Of a stretch of 64,000 nucleotides of DNA, positions 36,010-48,139 are shown one piece after another. The notes beneath the pieces are model-generated. The model was not told where the DNA came from and ran no database searches. It worked only from the letters and a program-made list of their open reading frames with translations. Positions within the stretch are counted from its first letter, which is position 1. Every line of letters begins with the position of its first letter. A program made the translations under genes and the position numbers. This stretch comes from Epiperipatus broadwayi (taxonomy: Eukaryota; Onychophora; Udeonychophora; Euonychophora; Peripatidae): assembly GCA_028023455.1 (NCBI GenBank), contig JAQFVV010006355.1, forward strand, positions 498,001 to 562,000. The letters run 5' to 3'.

Positions 36010-36740
36010 ATCCTTGAATTACCTAGTTTCCTAGGGATTCTTTTTGTTAATGGGGAGCCCTGGGGGATGGAGATGCAGGGTTTGAAATCAGGAGCAGTTT
36101 TCCTGTCAAGAGAAAAAAAATGTCACAATTAACAAGGAGATTCTCCATGATCTGAATATAGGCTGGAGGAACTTGGAGGGCCTCTAGTTCACCAAGTAGC
36201 ACATCAATTCAGACAGAGTCAAAAGCCCTGGTAAAGTCAAGTTGAACTGCAACCGGATGGGATTGTCTTGTTCTACAGACATGATCAATAAGAAGTCAAA
36301 ATCTGCTGATAGCATCACCGGTTGATGAACCTCTTTTGGCATACTGATGTCTGGAAAGCTTTGGTATGATTTTCTCTTGAATTTATCTTTTATGATGCTT
36401 TCAATAATTTTGATTAGAATGGGAACCATTGATATTGGCCTAATGTTATTTAGGTCAACAGGTCGATCTTTTTTTTATAAAGGAGAACATTGATATAGGA
36501 TAGATCCCTGGAAAATGTAAGCTATCAGTGGCCAAGAGATTAATGATACCCCTTGTAACATGTACAGCAAATTTTTCCAAGTGCATCAGAAGAAATCTGG
36601 GGGTTTCATGCACGCTGGGGTGGGTGTGTTCAGGAAGGCTTTTAATTTTTGAACTGATATCGGCTTCAGAAATGCTGTGAGAATTAGTTAAATCATTCAT
36701 AATCTTGCGTCATCCAAAAGCAGTTCCAATGAACTGTAGT
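36010..36740 (-). mobile_element. LINE reverse transcriptase fragment related to the 0.6-2.5 kb copy
   Basis: On the minus strand, N-terminal linker sequence (SISEADISSKIKSLPEHTHP, about 36680-36620) is followed by RT motif 1-like NNIRPISMVPILIKIIE (about 36450-36400, across a frameshift). Then come AKRGSSTGDAISRF (about 36345-36300) and motif A as QLDFTRAFDSV (about 36245-36215). The KGSST-D/E-AIS and AFDSV phrases match the element at 2.1-2.4 kb. It stops shortly after, before motif B. Truncated at both ends and inactive. Confidence 0.8.
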
Positions 36741-37560
36741 TTGGTAAAATAAAAATCCCTAATTTTATTAAGCATAATGATGCCAGAGGAATTTTAACTT
36801 TCGCATTTATACACACAAATAATTTAATGTATCTGTGTGTGTAAATGTGTAGTAAAATGATGAATTAAGTTTTAAATTATTATCTTGAATTTTCATTAAA
36901 GCTATCATTATGATCAAAATAAACTATGCTTTTGATCTCTCTTTCTGGATAACTTTATGTGACCACCTCCTATTCTTTAATCTGTCTACCTTTAGCAACT
37001 GGTTATTACTTCCAAACATATATCTACTTCAATATATATAAAAACAACCTCTTGTGTTTTAGCTGTAAGTAATAAACATACATATATCAATGTAATAAAT
37101 AGTATTATTTTTATAATGTAACATAGCAATCTATATTATAAATGAAACCGAAGTTAAATAAACTCTCTAGTTGTGAAAATAGCGAACCAACTCATCACTT
37201 CTACATTAGCATACGCTCTATTCTTTGTATAATTTACTAATATAAAGATGAGTTTGTTATTTTTACTGCTAAAGGGAGATTAGACAAATTCGTTCAGTTT
37301 ATACAAATATAAAATTTAAAAATGTAGCATAGTGTTTAGAAGAACATTTATTCAAAATATATATGTACTCAAGTATATGTTTGAGAAATTTGAATTATAT
37401 ATCAATAAAATATAAAAAGATTAAACCATATAATATATATATAATATAATAAACACAGTTATAAGATGAAAATAAATAAATGTGTGTATGATTGTATTTA
37501 TAAAATTTAGCTTTATTAAATATATTTTTATAAATTGTGTGTATATATGCATATCTTTCA
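36740..37560. other. AT-rich spacer leading to the transporter exon; probable intron
   Basis: No repeat with clear limits. The last 20 bases before 37562 end in ATATCTTTCAG, a good splice acceptor. The upstream transporter exon was not found. Confidence 0.45.
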
Positions 37561-37561
37561 G

Positions 37562-37648
37562 ATGAGCACTTCTATATTTGGGCTTGCAGGAGGACCTCTC
37601 CTAGGAATATTTCTTCTTGGCATATTATTTCCATGGGCTAATGCACTG
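37562..37648 (+). CDS. Exon of an SLC5-family sodium-coupled solute transporter (monocarboxylate/multivitamin type)
   Basis: An 87-nt exon (29 codons, phase 0 at both ends) is flanked by acceptor TATCTTTCAG and donor GTTAGT. It reads [15 protein letters not shown], then [14 protein letters not shown]. This matches the strongly conserved segment of SLC5 symporters such as SLC5A8 and SLC5A6, where the human form is of type SIFGMVGGPLxGLF followed by a transmembrane helix ending FANS. It corresponds to a late core transmembrane helix. Known family members move monocarboxylates, iodide or vitamins across the plasma membrane with Na+; the substrate here cannot be told. The initial Met is an internal residue, not a start. 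No stop or frameshift is seen, so this is likely part of a live gene. Neighbouring TM exons were not found within the window; candidate downstream exons are listed at 50.22, 51.45 and 58.0 kb. Confidence 0.8.
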
Positions 37649-38299
37649 GTTAGTAAATGCTAAAATAATTTTAATAACAAATTTAAAGTCAAAATTTTCT
37701 TTTTAATTTAGAAAATTATAACGGATAAACTTAAATTAAATCATTTTTGAAAATACATATTTATAAAGGGTTTAAAGAAACCTTATAACATATAGTTGTC
37801 AAATATGCCATTTCTATCAGTTTAGAGATTTTATATTTCCTTAATTTTGTTTTTAAAAAAAATCTTACAGATATCTTCATTACATATTTTTAATCTTTTT
37901 TGCTCAAAGGCTTAAACTGTAAATATAATTTTAACAAGAAATCAGATATGTTTACATTTTGGAAAAAATAAAAATTAATTGCTATAAAGTTGGATTTATT
38001 TTTAAAAATATATTTATTAAAGAAAATATCTACATAAAATTGTACACAAATTTTATCTAATATAAAAAATTTCTAGTATAAAACAATTTTTTAGTCATTA
38101 AATGAATGAAACATCACAAATGTCATTAGGTTAATCAAGAAAATGTTTTGAATAAATATGTGTAGTTAAATATTATATTACAAGATTTCATTTTATGATA
38201 ATATAATAATTATCTAAAAATATGTCAATCAATATAGAAAAGCAGATTGAAGTGTAACTTGGTAGCATTATAAATTTACCAAAATATATAATTAGTGAA

Positions 38300-41200
38300 C
38301 ATTGGTGACCCTCAATTAGATTACTGGTTTTAGCTGGTACATGAGAATATTCCTGTAAAAATTAAAACACTTGCATATTCTTTATTCTCATCATCATTTT
38401 CAACCAGTATCTATACATTGTTTTATAATGGCCTCTCCAAGTTTAATTTGGTTATTCTGATTAGTTTTCTTCTCCACAACATATGAGCAATGTTTTTTAT
38501 GACATTTAATTCGTGTTTATTTCTAAGTCTCTTATAATCTCTGGGGATTCAATTTAAAATATACTCTATTAATTTATCATCATCTCATCTAGGAATGTCT
38601 CCAGTTTATCTCTATTTCAGTCTCTTAATTCTTTCAATGATGTTAGTGATACGTGTTTGTGCTCTCATCCATGTATTTTATTTTTGATTGTATTCATTAC
38701 TTCTAATATACATTTTTCCATATTTTATTAAGTGATTGGAAGTCTCTACAGTGATCTTCTGCCAATTGTCCAAATCTCAGATTCATAAATAAAAACTGTC
38801 AAAATACATCTATTAAAAACCTTTTAAACATATTTCTTTTTAATATTATTTCTAGCAAAAGCATTCTAGTCAAGTTTAATTCTATCATTAATTTTGTTTA
38901 TGTTTTTTTCTGTGTTAATAATCTTATCAAGATATTTGTAGTTATTAACTTCTTTTAATTCATGATTATTAATCTTTATTTTCTGCTGAGAAAATCCATT
39001 GAACATTACTTTAGTCTTTTTTAACATCTTATCTTTATCTAACAAACTCTTGCAATATTTTCTCAACTTCTGAGACATTATTTTCAAAAAACAATCATAT
39101 TTTGTCTGCAAAATATAAATTACTTAAATCTCCATTTACTTTTCTTCCCTCACTTTTCCATTTTACTGCTGTTAAAAGTTTTAGAGATATAGAATTACTC
39201 TGATATACACATTTTTAATTATATTAATCTTTTAGTATAATCATGTACTCTAATCATTGATGCTGATTTTGATATTCTTCAGGATATAAGAATATCATAG
39301 GTCTATATCAGTACCCATCTACTCAGCTATCTATATTCTATTTTCTCTTTAATTGTTTCTTTAAAACACTGCATATATATCAGGAAAGAATTCTGGGATA
39401 ATTAATAAATTTAAGAAACAATTTATTTGATATACCTAAAATCTAGATTCATAAAGAGTTCAAAAAAATGTACTAGAACCCTAAAAGACAAAAAGGAAAC
39501 ATTTTCCAGCTGCCAGACATTGCAATAAATACTTTTTTTCTCTCTTACTTGTTGCAAATTAATTAAAAAATAAAATTTGTGTTCTTCATTGATCATATTG
39601 TTAAAATGTTTTTAGTTGAAAAGCAAAGTCTTGGAGATGTTCACTTAAAATGTTTATTTGTTTTAGTTTTCGGTAAAAATGAACCTCCTTATGTTCTTTA
39701 TTTACAGACCTAGGGTCATTTATGATGGAAAAAGAAAGGTAAGAGTAGTAGTTTTAGAGTGATTTTGCATGGTCCATTATTAAGTTCAAAATGAAAGTGA
39801 TGGCACCTTTTATTTTTGGATTTTTGTAAAGTCAAAAAGTCAAAAACTGACCAGTGGGAATCCAAATAAATATAAATGAAGTTTTATTTTAAGATCATTT
39901 TTGTTAATTTATTGCTGTTACTTCAAAGCCAATTAATTTGATAAGTCAATATTAGATATTATTACAATAAGAAATCCAAAGAAACCTTGATAGCTTAAAA
40001 TTGACAGTATATTTTCCTCTCCCACTCTCTTCATATTCTCACATTTTCTCAAAACCAAAGAAGAAATGGAAAAAACAAATAATACTAAAAGTTTATATAA
40101 AAAAGAAGACTTATCAATGAAAAGTAATGAGATTTTAGATTTCACCTTAAATTTATAAAATTACATAGATTATGATAAATCCCTTTTCCAAATCCAAAGA
40201 ATTTTCAATTGATTAATTAGTCATCAGAATATTATTTCACGATGTCAAAGCAATGTTTTAAAGAAACAAGTAATGTAAAATGAAATGTAGATAGCTGAGA
40301 TCAGTATCTCTATGTCTTTATGACTTAACATTTTAATCACCATAGGACTGCTTATAGAATCAAACATCTTTTCATAATCTACAAATCTAAAATTTAATGA
40401 AAATTCATATTCATTGGATGTTTTCCTGAAGGTTTGTGATGATGGTGTTCAGGATGGCTCATTTGGTTAGAGTGTTACCTTTAAATTCAATATTCAAAAA
40501 TCCATGAGTCCAGGTTCAAATTCCATGCTAGTACTGTCACTGATCAGACCAACAACACCTGAAGAAGAGGGGAGAAAAATACTTCTCAAAATGTTGTCCA
40601 TATACTAACCTGTGTACTATTACTAACAGTTGACTGTATTTGGAATATTTAAATAAAGTTAAATTTTTCTAAAGACATTCAATACACATAGTAGATGATG
40701 GAAATAATCCAATATGAAAATATAAATATTTATTGGATCTTTCTACAATGCTCTCTATACTTGTGCCTGATCCATTACATTAACATCACTTTTGAATTTT
40801 TTTTTTGGTTGATTAAAATCCAAATTTCAGTGTAAATAAGTTGTAATTATCTTGGTAAAGATTTTGTATAAAATTAAAGAAAGACTAATAAATCTGTAAT
40901 TTCTAATGTGATCTTTATCACCATTTTTAAATATCAATATTATTCCTGTATTCTTCCAACCATATGCTACATCTAATCATTTAGACATTGTAATATAAAT
41001 TTTCCAACATTTTTCTACTTCTTTCTTTGTTTTTTTTTAAGGTAACAATTGTAATTCCATCATTTTCTGGAGCTCTTCTTCTTCATAGACTTAATTTGAT
41101 ATCAGACCTTTTTCATTTAAAATGCTGAGCAATTCAGAAGATGTAATTACTATAAGTGATACTTTGATTTACTGCTTTTTATTACTGTATAATTCTTTAT

Positions 41201-42440
41201 ACAATTATTCCACACATTTCATGATGCCATCTCTCTTTTTAGAAATTGGTCAAATTTTTCTTCTTATTGCAGAAATAATTTTTTTTCAAATACCAAGATA
41301 TTTTTTTCTAAAGCTTTCTATTGCAATTCATAATTATATTTTTATAGCATTATTAAATTTTTTTATATCATTTTATAAAATTCTAGATATTCAATTCTTT
41401 TTAATGGATCTTTTAAAAAAAATTATATTCCTTTTTTTCTTTATATCTTTTCTTGTCCCAATAAAAAAATTAGTGATAAATTATTATTTTTCTATCAGCT
41501 ATGTATTTTTCTTGCAGTTCTTAAAAGAGTGATAGTTATCTCTTTATTGATTATTAATAATTTAAAATATTTTGCCAGTTGTAATTTAAGTTCACTGAAG
41601 TGTTTCGGAAGATTAGGAAAATCAGCAATTAAAATAAAAGTTTTTCTCTCTCTAGTTTTACATACTTTATATTTGCTAATCAATGATAATTTCCTGTGTT
41701 GAATCTTAAGAATATTACAATCTTCAAATTCATTTTATTACTTTGTTTTATGAGACAAAATATCCAATTCTGCATTACCTTCATTTTTGTTTAGCACTTT
41801 TTTAAAAACAAAAATCATAATATACAGTTTTTCTTTTTCTGCAAACTCCATAAGTTTTTGGTCTTTCATTTTTATCACCATGACCAAATTGCTTCATAAC
41901 ACTTTCATCTATCAACCATTTATTAATTCTGACATTAAAATGTTGTTGGTCTGATCAGAAGCATGTTGTAGATCCATATAAAATTCCTTCACTTTTTTAT
42001 CACAATGTAAAGTTATTAGGGCATAAATCTCAATTATCTATATTTGGTATCTTTCATTAAGTTAAATCTTATCACATGTCTGATGTATCATCAATTTCCA
42101 CAATGTTGTTATTTCACTTTTTATCTATAATGAACCTCATTCCATTTGGGCTTCCAATATTTGTGCCTTTGTAGTAAAGTACATGTCAAATTTTTAAATC
42201 GGTTCCTCATTTTTTCTTTTAACTTCATAAAGTCCAATAATGTCCCATTTAATATTATACAATTTCTTCAATTCATGCAATCTTTCTTTCATTTGAAAAT
42301 AATTTGCAGTTGCAAGAATCTAAATAAAAGGCCATCATAAAATGGCAGTCTGAGTGTATATCCAAAAAATTATTAGCTTTCACAACCTTTGTCTGCCTAT
42401 CTCTGCCTTAGCTGATGATTTCATAGCCTCCTGGAATTAA
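38300..42440 (-). mobile_element. Second RTE-like LINE copy, decayed and interrupted
   Basis: Minus-strand counterpart of the 8.2-10.9 kb element. The leader (about 42440-42320, with CAGACTGCCATTT) matches 8.24-8.30 kb. Endonuclease remains (KERLHELKKL, KRKNEEPI) follow at about 42.3-42.2 kb. The linker/tower region runs about 41.7-41.5 kb. RT motif 1 is clear as WKNTGIILIFKNGDKDHI with NYRFISLS (about 40.97-40.90 kb). Motif C reads YFADKI (about 39.11 kb), so FADD has become FADK. Next comes KKTKVMFNGFSQ (39.02-38.99 kb), then ELKEVNNYKYLDKII and the C-terminus to about 38.3 kb. The region between about 40.43 and 39.29 kb does not read as RT and is probably other inserted sequence. A SINE lies at 40.44-40.71 kb. 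The plus-strand Phe/Leu-rich open stretch at 41122-41532 is the antisense of this element, not a gene. Inactive. Confidence 0.82.
40437..40712 (+). mobile_element. tRNA-derived SINE whose 3' tail matches the RTE-like LINE
   Basis: The head has box A-like TGGCTCATTTGGTTAGAGTG (about 40454-40473) and box B-like GGTTCAAATTCC (about 40512-40523). The body contains CACTGATCAGACCAACAACA and CCTGAAGAAGAGG. The final ~95 bp (about 40615-40712, TAACAGTTGACTGTATTTGG through TAGATGATGGAAATAATCC) aligns with the LINE 3' end at 10.80-10.89 kb. That tail-sharing is the usual sign that the LINE enzyme mobilises the SINE. Diverged flanks ATTCATTGGAT (about 40409-40419) and ATTTATTGGAT (about 40729-40739) may be the remains of a target duplication. 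Copies at 7.54-7.81 kb belong to the same family. Confidence 0.8.
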
Positions 42441-42955
42441 GGATCATTATTTAGTTAATTTGACATATTTGTAAATATCTATTAAAATGGGAAGAGATTA
42501 TTCACATACATTCATTCTCACTTCAAGTCAACTTAGCTGATATTTCAATTAATAATTATCAGGCAACTGAAAAATCATATGGCAGTGTTTCTCAAACTCA
42601 GAGGTAAAATCCATGCTAGCTGATGCATATTGGTGAGAAGATCATCTCTGTTCATTTTTTATATGAATAACCACATAGTAGTAAGATCTGTAATGAGAAG
42701 AACATATAGAGTAGACATTAGGAATTTTCCTATTTGGTTTTTTTAAGGCATCAAAGAGAAAACATAGGGTCTCATTTTAATTAATAATGTACTCCTTTCT
42801 GCAGCCCATTAAGTATACCTAATTTATATTTTAGTAAATTAATTATAAAAACAGCATGGAAAATTCTTATTGTTCTAAGGTTATGAATTAACATTCTAAC
42901 CTTATGATTCTTCAAGATTTTATATTACTGGATCATAGTTATATATAACTACATT
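42441..42955. other. Unassigned spacer between LINE copy and palindrome
   Basis: Contains CAGTGTTTCTCAAAC near 42582, which resembles the terminus of hAT elements, but no matching opposite end was found. Otherwise AT-rich and featureless. Confidence 0.35.
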
Positions 42956-42957
42956 AT

Positions 42958-43968
42958 ACACACTTATTGAGGTAATTAATTTCTTGATAAGAAAAATTGT
43001 AATTATAATTTTGTTGAGTGCACATGAAGTATATGTAAATAATTATAAGACAGGATTTAATCTGTATCAAATGCATCTTGAAAATTTTATAATAGTCAAG
43101 CAATATTATTTTGCTGATAGACGGACCTCCCAAACCATGACACATGATAGTGACTTTTATAAAGATAAGAGCAACTGTCTTATCTTTAACCTAAATTTCT
43201 ACTTATATAGGTCAATCTGAAGTATCCTGATTTGGGAATGTGAAGTTGTTGTTCTCTTCAATGATAAAGTTCACAATTTCTTTTACCAATTAACCTTTGT
43301 CAAATCTTGCAATTTAGAGTGAGTTAATGTTGCAGTCTTAATACTAGAAAATCTATAAACTGTTGTAGAGTTGTAATTATAATTTTGTTGAGCACACATG
43401 AAGTATATGTAAATATTTATAAGACAGGCTTTAATTTGTATCACATATGCCTTGAAAATTTTATAATAATCACAGATTAAAGCCTGTCTTATAAGCATTT
43501 ACATATACTTCCTATGTGCTCAACAAAATTATCATTACAACTCTACAATAGTTTATAGATTTTTCAGTATTAAGATCGCAACATTAACTTGCTGTAAATT
43601 GCAAGATTTTATGAAGGTTAATTAGAAGGAAATTGTGAACTTAATAAGTGAAGAGAACAACAACTTCACGCTTCCAAATCAGGATGCTTCAGATTGGCCT
43701 ATACAAGTAGAAATTTAGGTTAAAGATAAGATGACTACTCTTATATTTATAAAAGTCACTATCATGTGTCATGGTTTGGGAGGTCCCTCTATCAGCAAAA
43801 TAATATTGCTTGACTATTATAAAATTTTCAAGATGCATTTGATACAGATTAAATCCTGTCTTATAATTATTTACATATACTTTCTGTGCACTCAACAAAA
43901 TTATAATTATATTATAATTACAACTTTTCTTATCAAAGAAATTTCATGAATTGCTTAATAAATAATAA
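42958..43968. mobile_element. 1-kb foldback palindrome, family 3, with repeated sub-unit in each arm
   Basis: The left arm (about 42958-43440) and right arm (about 43475-43968) are near-complementary along roughly 480 bp with a short asymmetric centre. Each arm has the order A-B-A'. The A block (TTGTAATTATAATTTTGTTG, GCACATGAAGTATATGTAAA, then ATAAGACAGG) occurs at about 43003 and 43372, a period of about 368 bp, and in inverse at about 43483-43555 and 43850-43930. Open reading stretches on both strands here are mirror images of each other and not genes. The outer boundary contains TTTCTTGATAAGAAAA on the left and its near-complement on the right. Non-autonomous foldback element is the likeliest class. 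Confidence 0.85.
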
Positions 43969-43969
43969 A

Positions 43970-45605
43970 TCACTCAATTTTTTATATTTCAAAGACACAA
44001 AACATCATTTAATGATATTACTACAATTCACATTCCAGACTAATTTTTAGCTAATAATCTTTCACTAAAGATATTTGAACTACCAATTGAATATCTAATC
44101 TTTTTTATATTATCAAGCTAATAATCTGAAATCAAGCATCTTTAAGGTTTTTGAATGCAAGCAAATTTGCCTGACTAATTATAAAATATAATGGAATAAA
44201 TTAATGTTCAGATATTAAAAATATATGATGTCAAATACTTATAATAGATATGGTCACATGTTGCCATGTTATTTGTAACTGAATGCTATAAGATGCAATA
44301 AAGCAGAAACCAAATGATGATGATGATACTTTATAATCATTTTGTATGTGAATATAAAGACACAATGCTTACTAAATGTACATAAATAAATGATAAATAA
44401 ATAACCACATACAAAATCCTATACAAAATGTTATTAAGTGCTGTAATTAAGGTGATTAGTTCAGAATTGACTAAAACTATATATATTAGCCATAAATAAA
44501 CTAATCATTTATCATTTTAATAAGATATGTAGATTTTTAAAATGCCACCCTTAGCAATGACATAGAATCAGCTTATAATATAATTCTTAATTGTGGGTAC
44601 TATCCATATAATTCTAAAGAGAATTATGTAGAATCAATACACACAGATGCCAAATTTAATTATTGATTTGGTTAGCAAAAATTGCTAAATACATGTGTAT
44701 AAAAACCAAGACAAAATACTTTAACTAGTATTTAAATAAATTCATTATAATAAATTAAAATAATGATTAATCATTTTATTAATTAGTTAAAAATAGTAAT
44801 ATTAAAATGAAAAGTTTGGCATAAATATTCTCCAATAACATAATTAAATGATTATTTATAATTATGACTGATTAACAAAAATCACATAGATATTATTTCA
44901 CTAGAACTGAAAAGAAAATAACAAACATGGTAATATTGTTTAAATTGTGGTTTACACATACATATAAATGATAAATAGTCATAAAGAAAATACACTTATA
45001 TATGTGAACTCATATTTGCATCTAGTAATACAAAAAAATATTTCAATTATTATTTATTTTAAATCTATAGGCTAATCTATTTTAACAATATATAAAGAGT
45101 AAACGTACCCAGGTATTATGTGCACTCAAGCATGCATTTCTAATTTAGTTTATGGCTAACTTATTTTTACATTTTGTAAATAACTATTTCTATACTTGCA
45201 TATAGAAGATACAAACATATTGATTATTATTAAAAATTTGGTTTTCATTTATCCTTATGCAGTAAAGGTGATTTAAACCCTCTTTGTATATGATTCTAGA
45301 TTTAATATTTTATAAACACACAAAGTAAATTTTAAAAATTATGTAACATACTTCACTTTCCAAGTTTTTATTATTCCTCCTTGATTTTAAACTGTTTAGC
45401 TACTTAGATTAGTCAATGTGTCAATTTATTTCATTCTTTGTATGTTTCTAACATAAATTAGTATGAATGAAATTTTTTCTTTTAGAACAATAAACAATTT
45501 TTTTAACTTTAGCCCCGAAATTAATTTTATAATAATATGCTCACTGTATGTGTATCTACTGAGTTTTTTTATTATCAGTAGATTGCTTTTATCTGTGTGA
45601 CTATA
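43970..45605. other. AT-rich spacer, nothing recognised
   Basis: Small local inverted repeat (ATTTTGTATGTG near 44339 and CACATACAAAAT near 44406). No gene seen. Probable intron if the transporter model is right. Confidence 0.4.
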
Positions 45606-45612
45606 TATATAT

Positions 45613-46645
45613 GAAAAACAAAAAACACAAGTTAAAAAACTTGCTAACGTTTGTATTAATGATAACAGATAGCGTTCTACCAAAAACACTGTCAAGCGTA
45701 GTTTTCTGTTTACATAAACGTTAGAGCGAGCATTCACTATCTCTAACTTTAATTCCACTTTCAGATCATGATTTCAAGCTATTTGCTATCATCAGTGAAA
45801 TATAGGAATAAGAAAATAGATCTAAACACAAACTCTGAGCATTTATGAAACAGTTTCTATTCAGCTTGCGAGCGTGAATCTTTTAGACACGTTAATGTCT
45901 TCAAACTCAGCATAGCAAGCCAGATAGCTACATGGGTCTGATCTCAGTTCAGCATCACCACATAGTAGAAGCCTCTGCAATATACATCATTGCAAGAAAG
46001 ACCTCAAAGGTACATTTATGAAAAACAAAAAAACACAAATTAAAAAACTTGCTAATGCTTGTATTTATGATAACAGATGGCGTTCTACCAAAAACAATGC
46101 CAAGCGTAGTTTTCTGTTTACATAAATGTCAGAGCGAGCATTCACTATCTCTAACTTTAATTCCACTTTCAGATCATGATTTCAAGCTATTTGCTATCGT
46201 CAGTGAAAGACAGGAATAAGAAAATAGATCTAAACACAAACTCTGAGCATTTATGAAACAGTTTCTATTCAGCTTGCAAGCGTGAATCTTTTAGACACGT
46301 TAATGTCTTTCTTGCAATGATGTATATTGCAGAGGCTTCTACTATGTGGTGATGCTGAACTGAGATCAGACCCATGTAGCTATATGGCTTGCTATGCTGA
46401 GTTTGAAGACATTAACGTGTCTAAAAGATTCATGCTCGCAAGCTGAATAGAAACTGTTTCATAAATGCTCAGAGTTTGTGTTTAGATCTATTTTCTTATT
46501 CCTGTCTTTTACTGACGATAGCAAATAGCTTGAAATCATGATCTGAAAGTGGAATTAAAGTTAAAGATAGTGAATTCTCGCTCTGATGTTTATGTAAACA
46601 GAAAACTACAGTGATGGTGTTTCTGGTAGAACGTCATCTGTTATC
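45613..46645. mobile_element. Modular foldback element, diverged relative of 2906-4360, three units
   Basis: Units begin GAAAAACAAAAAACACAAG at 45613 and again at 46020 (period about 407 bp). A third, inverted unit runs from about 46305 to 46645. Shared landmarks with the 2.9-kb element include CAAGCTATTTGCTATC, TAGATCTAAACAC, GGGTCTGATCTCAGTTCAG and GCAATATACATCATTGCAAG. The left end is in TATATATATG and the right end runs ATCTGTTATCATATATATAT, the same unit positions at which the 2.9-kb element begins and ends. No coding capacity. Confidence 0.85.
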
Positions 46646-46971
46646 ATATATATATATTATGCATAACATGTTTTGGCTAACAGATAGACAACTCAAATTT
46701 ACCTTTTATATTATTTAAATTCATGTATGGTCCACATTGAGTTATGGTGGCATGCATTTTTGCAATTCCAAACTTGAAAAGGATGGAATCTTGCTAGCAA
46801 CATTCTTTTTTTAACTCTGCAAATCTTTTATTTAAAATAAATATCAGTATTTGTAGTATATTCTCAGAAAACTACAGCTTGAAAGAAAAAATAATGAAAG
46901 TTAAGAATTTTTCCTTTTAATTAGTAAAAATAAGATTATAACTATATTAATAATTTTTATTAATCATTTGT

Positions 46972-47825
46972 TAAGACTACAGATATAATGAATAATATTT
47001 CTGTAGTATAATTTTCACTACACCACTCTTACACAATGTAGGGACTGGTTTCTATTCACTTTTAACACCTTGTGGAAGTATGTAACATGTAAAAATTACA
47101 TTACAGAAATATTATTCATTAAGTGGATAATATCTAGTCTGATGAATGACTAACAAAAATTATTAAATATACATCCATCAAGTGGTTTGTGTCAAGGTTG
47201 TAAGGATAGTAAGTTTTACACTTATTAATTCAATTGTAGTTATTGACTATCTATATATACTGAACAATAATAAATATATGTATAAGAGATTATGATTTGG
47301 GCCAACTGATAAATGCTAGCTCAGTAAAAATGTGCCTGGGGATCATACATCTTTTTCACATGTCTTTAGTCATATGCTTATGATTACACCCCTTCACCGG
47401 GTATTAAAAGCAGATAAAAACAGTCCTTATCTTACATGAGAGTTGTGTACTGAAAATTAAACTACAGATTATTTTTCATTAAATGGGTGATTAATAAAAA
47501 TTAATATATTTCCATCAAATGGTTTGTGTCAGTGTTATCAGGGTAGTAAATTGGATACTTATCAGTTAACCTGTAGTAGTTGGCTATCCATATATACTGA
47601 ATAATGATAAATATATATGAAGAGATTGGGATCTGGGTCAACTGATGAGTGCTGGTTCAGCATAAAATGGGCATTTTGGGAATATTACATGTTTTTCACA
47701 TGTCTTTGGCCACATGTTTATGATTACACCCTTCCACAAGATGGTAAAAGCAGATAGAAACTAATTCGTACCTTGTGTGAGAGAGATATAGTGAAAATTA
47801 CACTACAGAAATAATATTCATTAAG
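46972..47825. mobile_element. Inverted-end element with two ~360-bp tandem units, family 4
   Basis: Two tandem units run about 47090-47450 and 47451-47820. Matching landmarks are TATATATACTGAACAATAAT with TATATATACTGAATAATGAT, GATTTGGGCCAACTGAT with GATCTGGGTCAACTGAT, and TTTTTCACATGTCTTTAGTC with TTTTTCACATGTCTTTGGCC. The left end (about 46975-47090) is the inverted copy of the right end: AATAATATTTCTGTAGT at 46989 against ACTACAGAAATAATATT near 47799. A more diverged partial unit, including GGACCAACTGATGATTGCTG, lies at 48.24-48.43 kb. No ORF. Confidence 0.75.
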
Positions 47826-48139
47826 AAAGATTAAAACCGTCCTGCAAATATTTTTAGTATCTTATATACACTAAAACAATATAGGTTCAAAAAAATTATT
47901 CAGTAATTTTTTTTAAATTTCCTTTTAAATATAAAATATATTGAAATCAACTTTTTTAATTGCTGCACATTTTATTTAAACAAAAAAAAAATAGTTTTTT
48001 TTCTTTTATTATATTAAAAATGTAGAATTTTGCCAGAATTTAGAAATAAATCAGATCTATTTTTTAGAGAGACCTTTGGGTCAGATTGAACTTAGGTCAA
48101 CATGGGTGTGACAAGAATCTCAGTCTCAGGGTGGCCTTT

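Noticed and set aside
39709-39741. Possible 31-nt exon between TTTATTTACAG and GTAAGAG
   Set aside because: The phase needed after the 37.56-kb transporter exon gives an immediate stop, and the peptide has no match. Splice-like signals are frequent in AT-rich DNA.
41122-41532. 136-codon Phe/Leu-rich plus-strand open frame
   Set aside because: It is the antisense of the decayed LINE linker region, and its hydrophobic composition results from A-rich coding sequence read backwards.
42582-42596. CAGTGTTTCTCAAAC, resembling a hAT terminus
   Set aside because: No opposite terminus or 8-bp duplication was found nearby. A single 15-bp match is not enough.
42984-43949. Pairs of open frames on both strands with nearly the same peptide
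   Set aside because: They are the same repeat arm read in both orientations of the palindrome; no coding function is implied.
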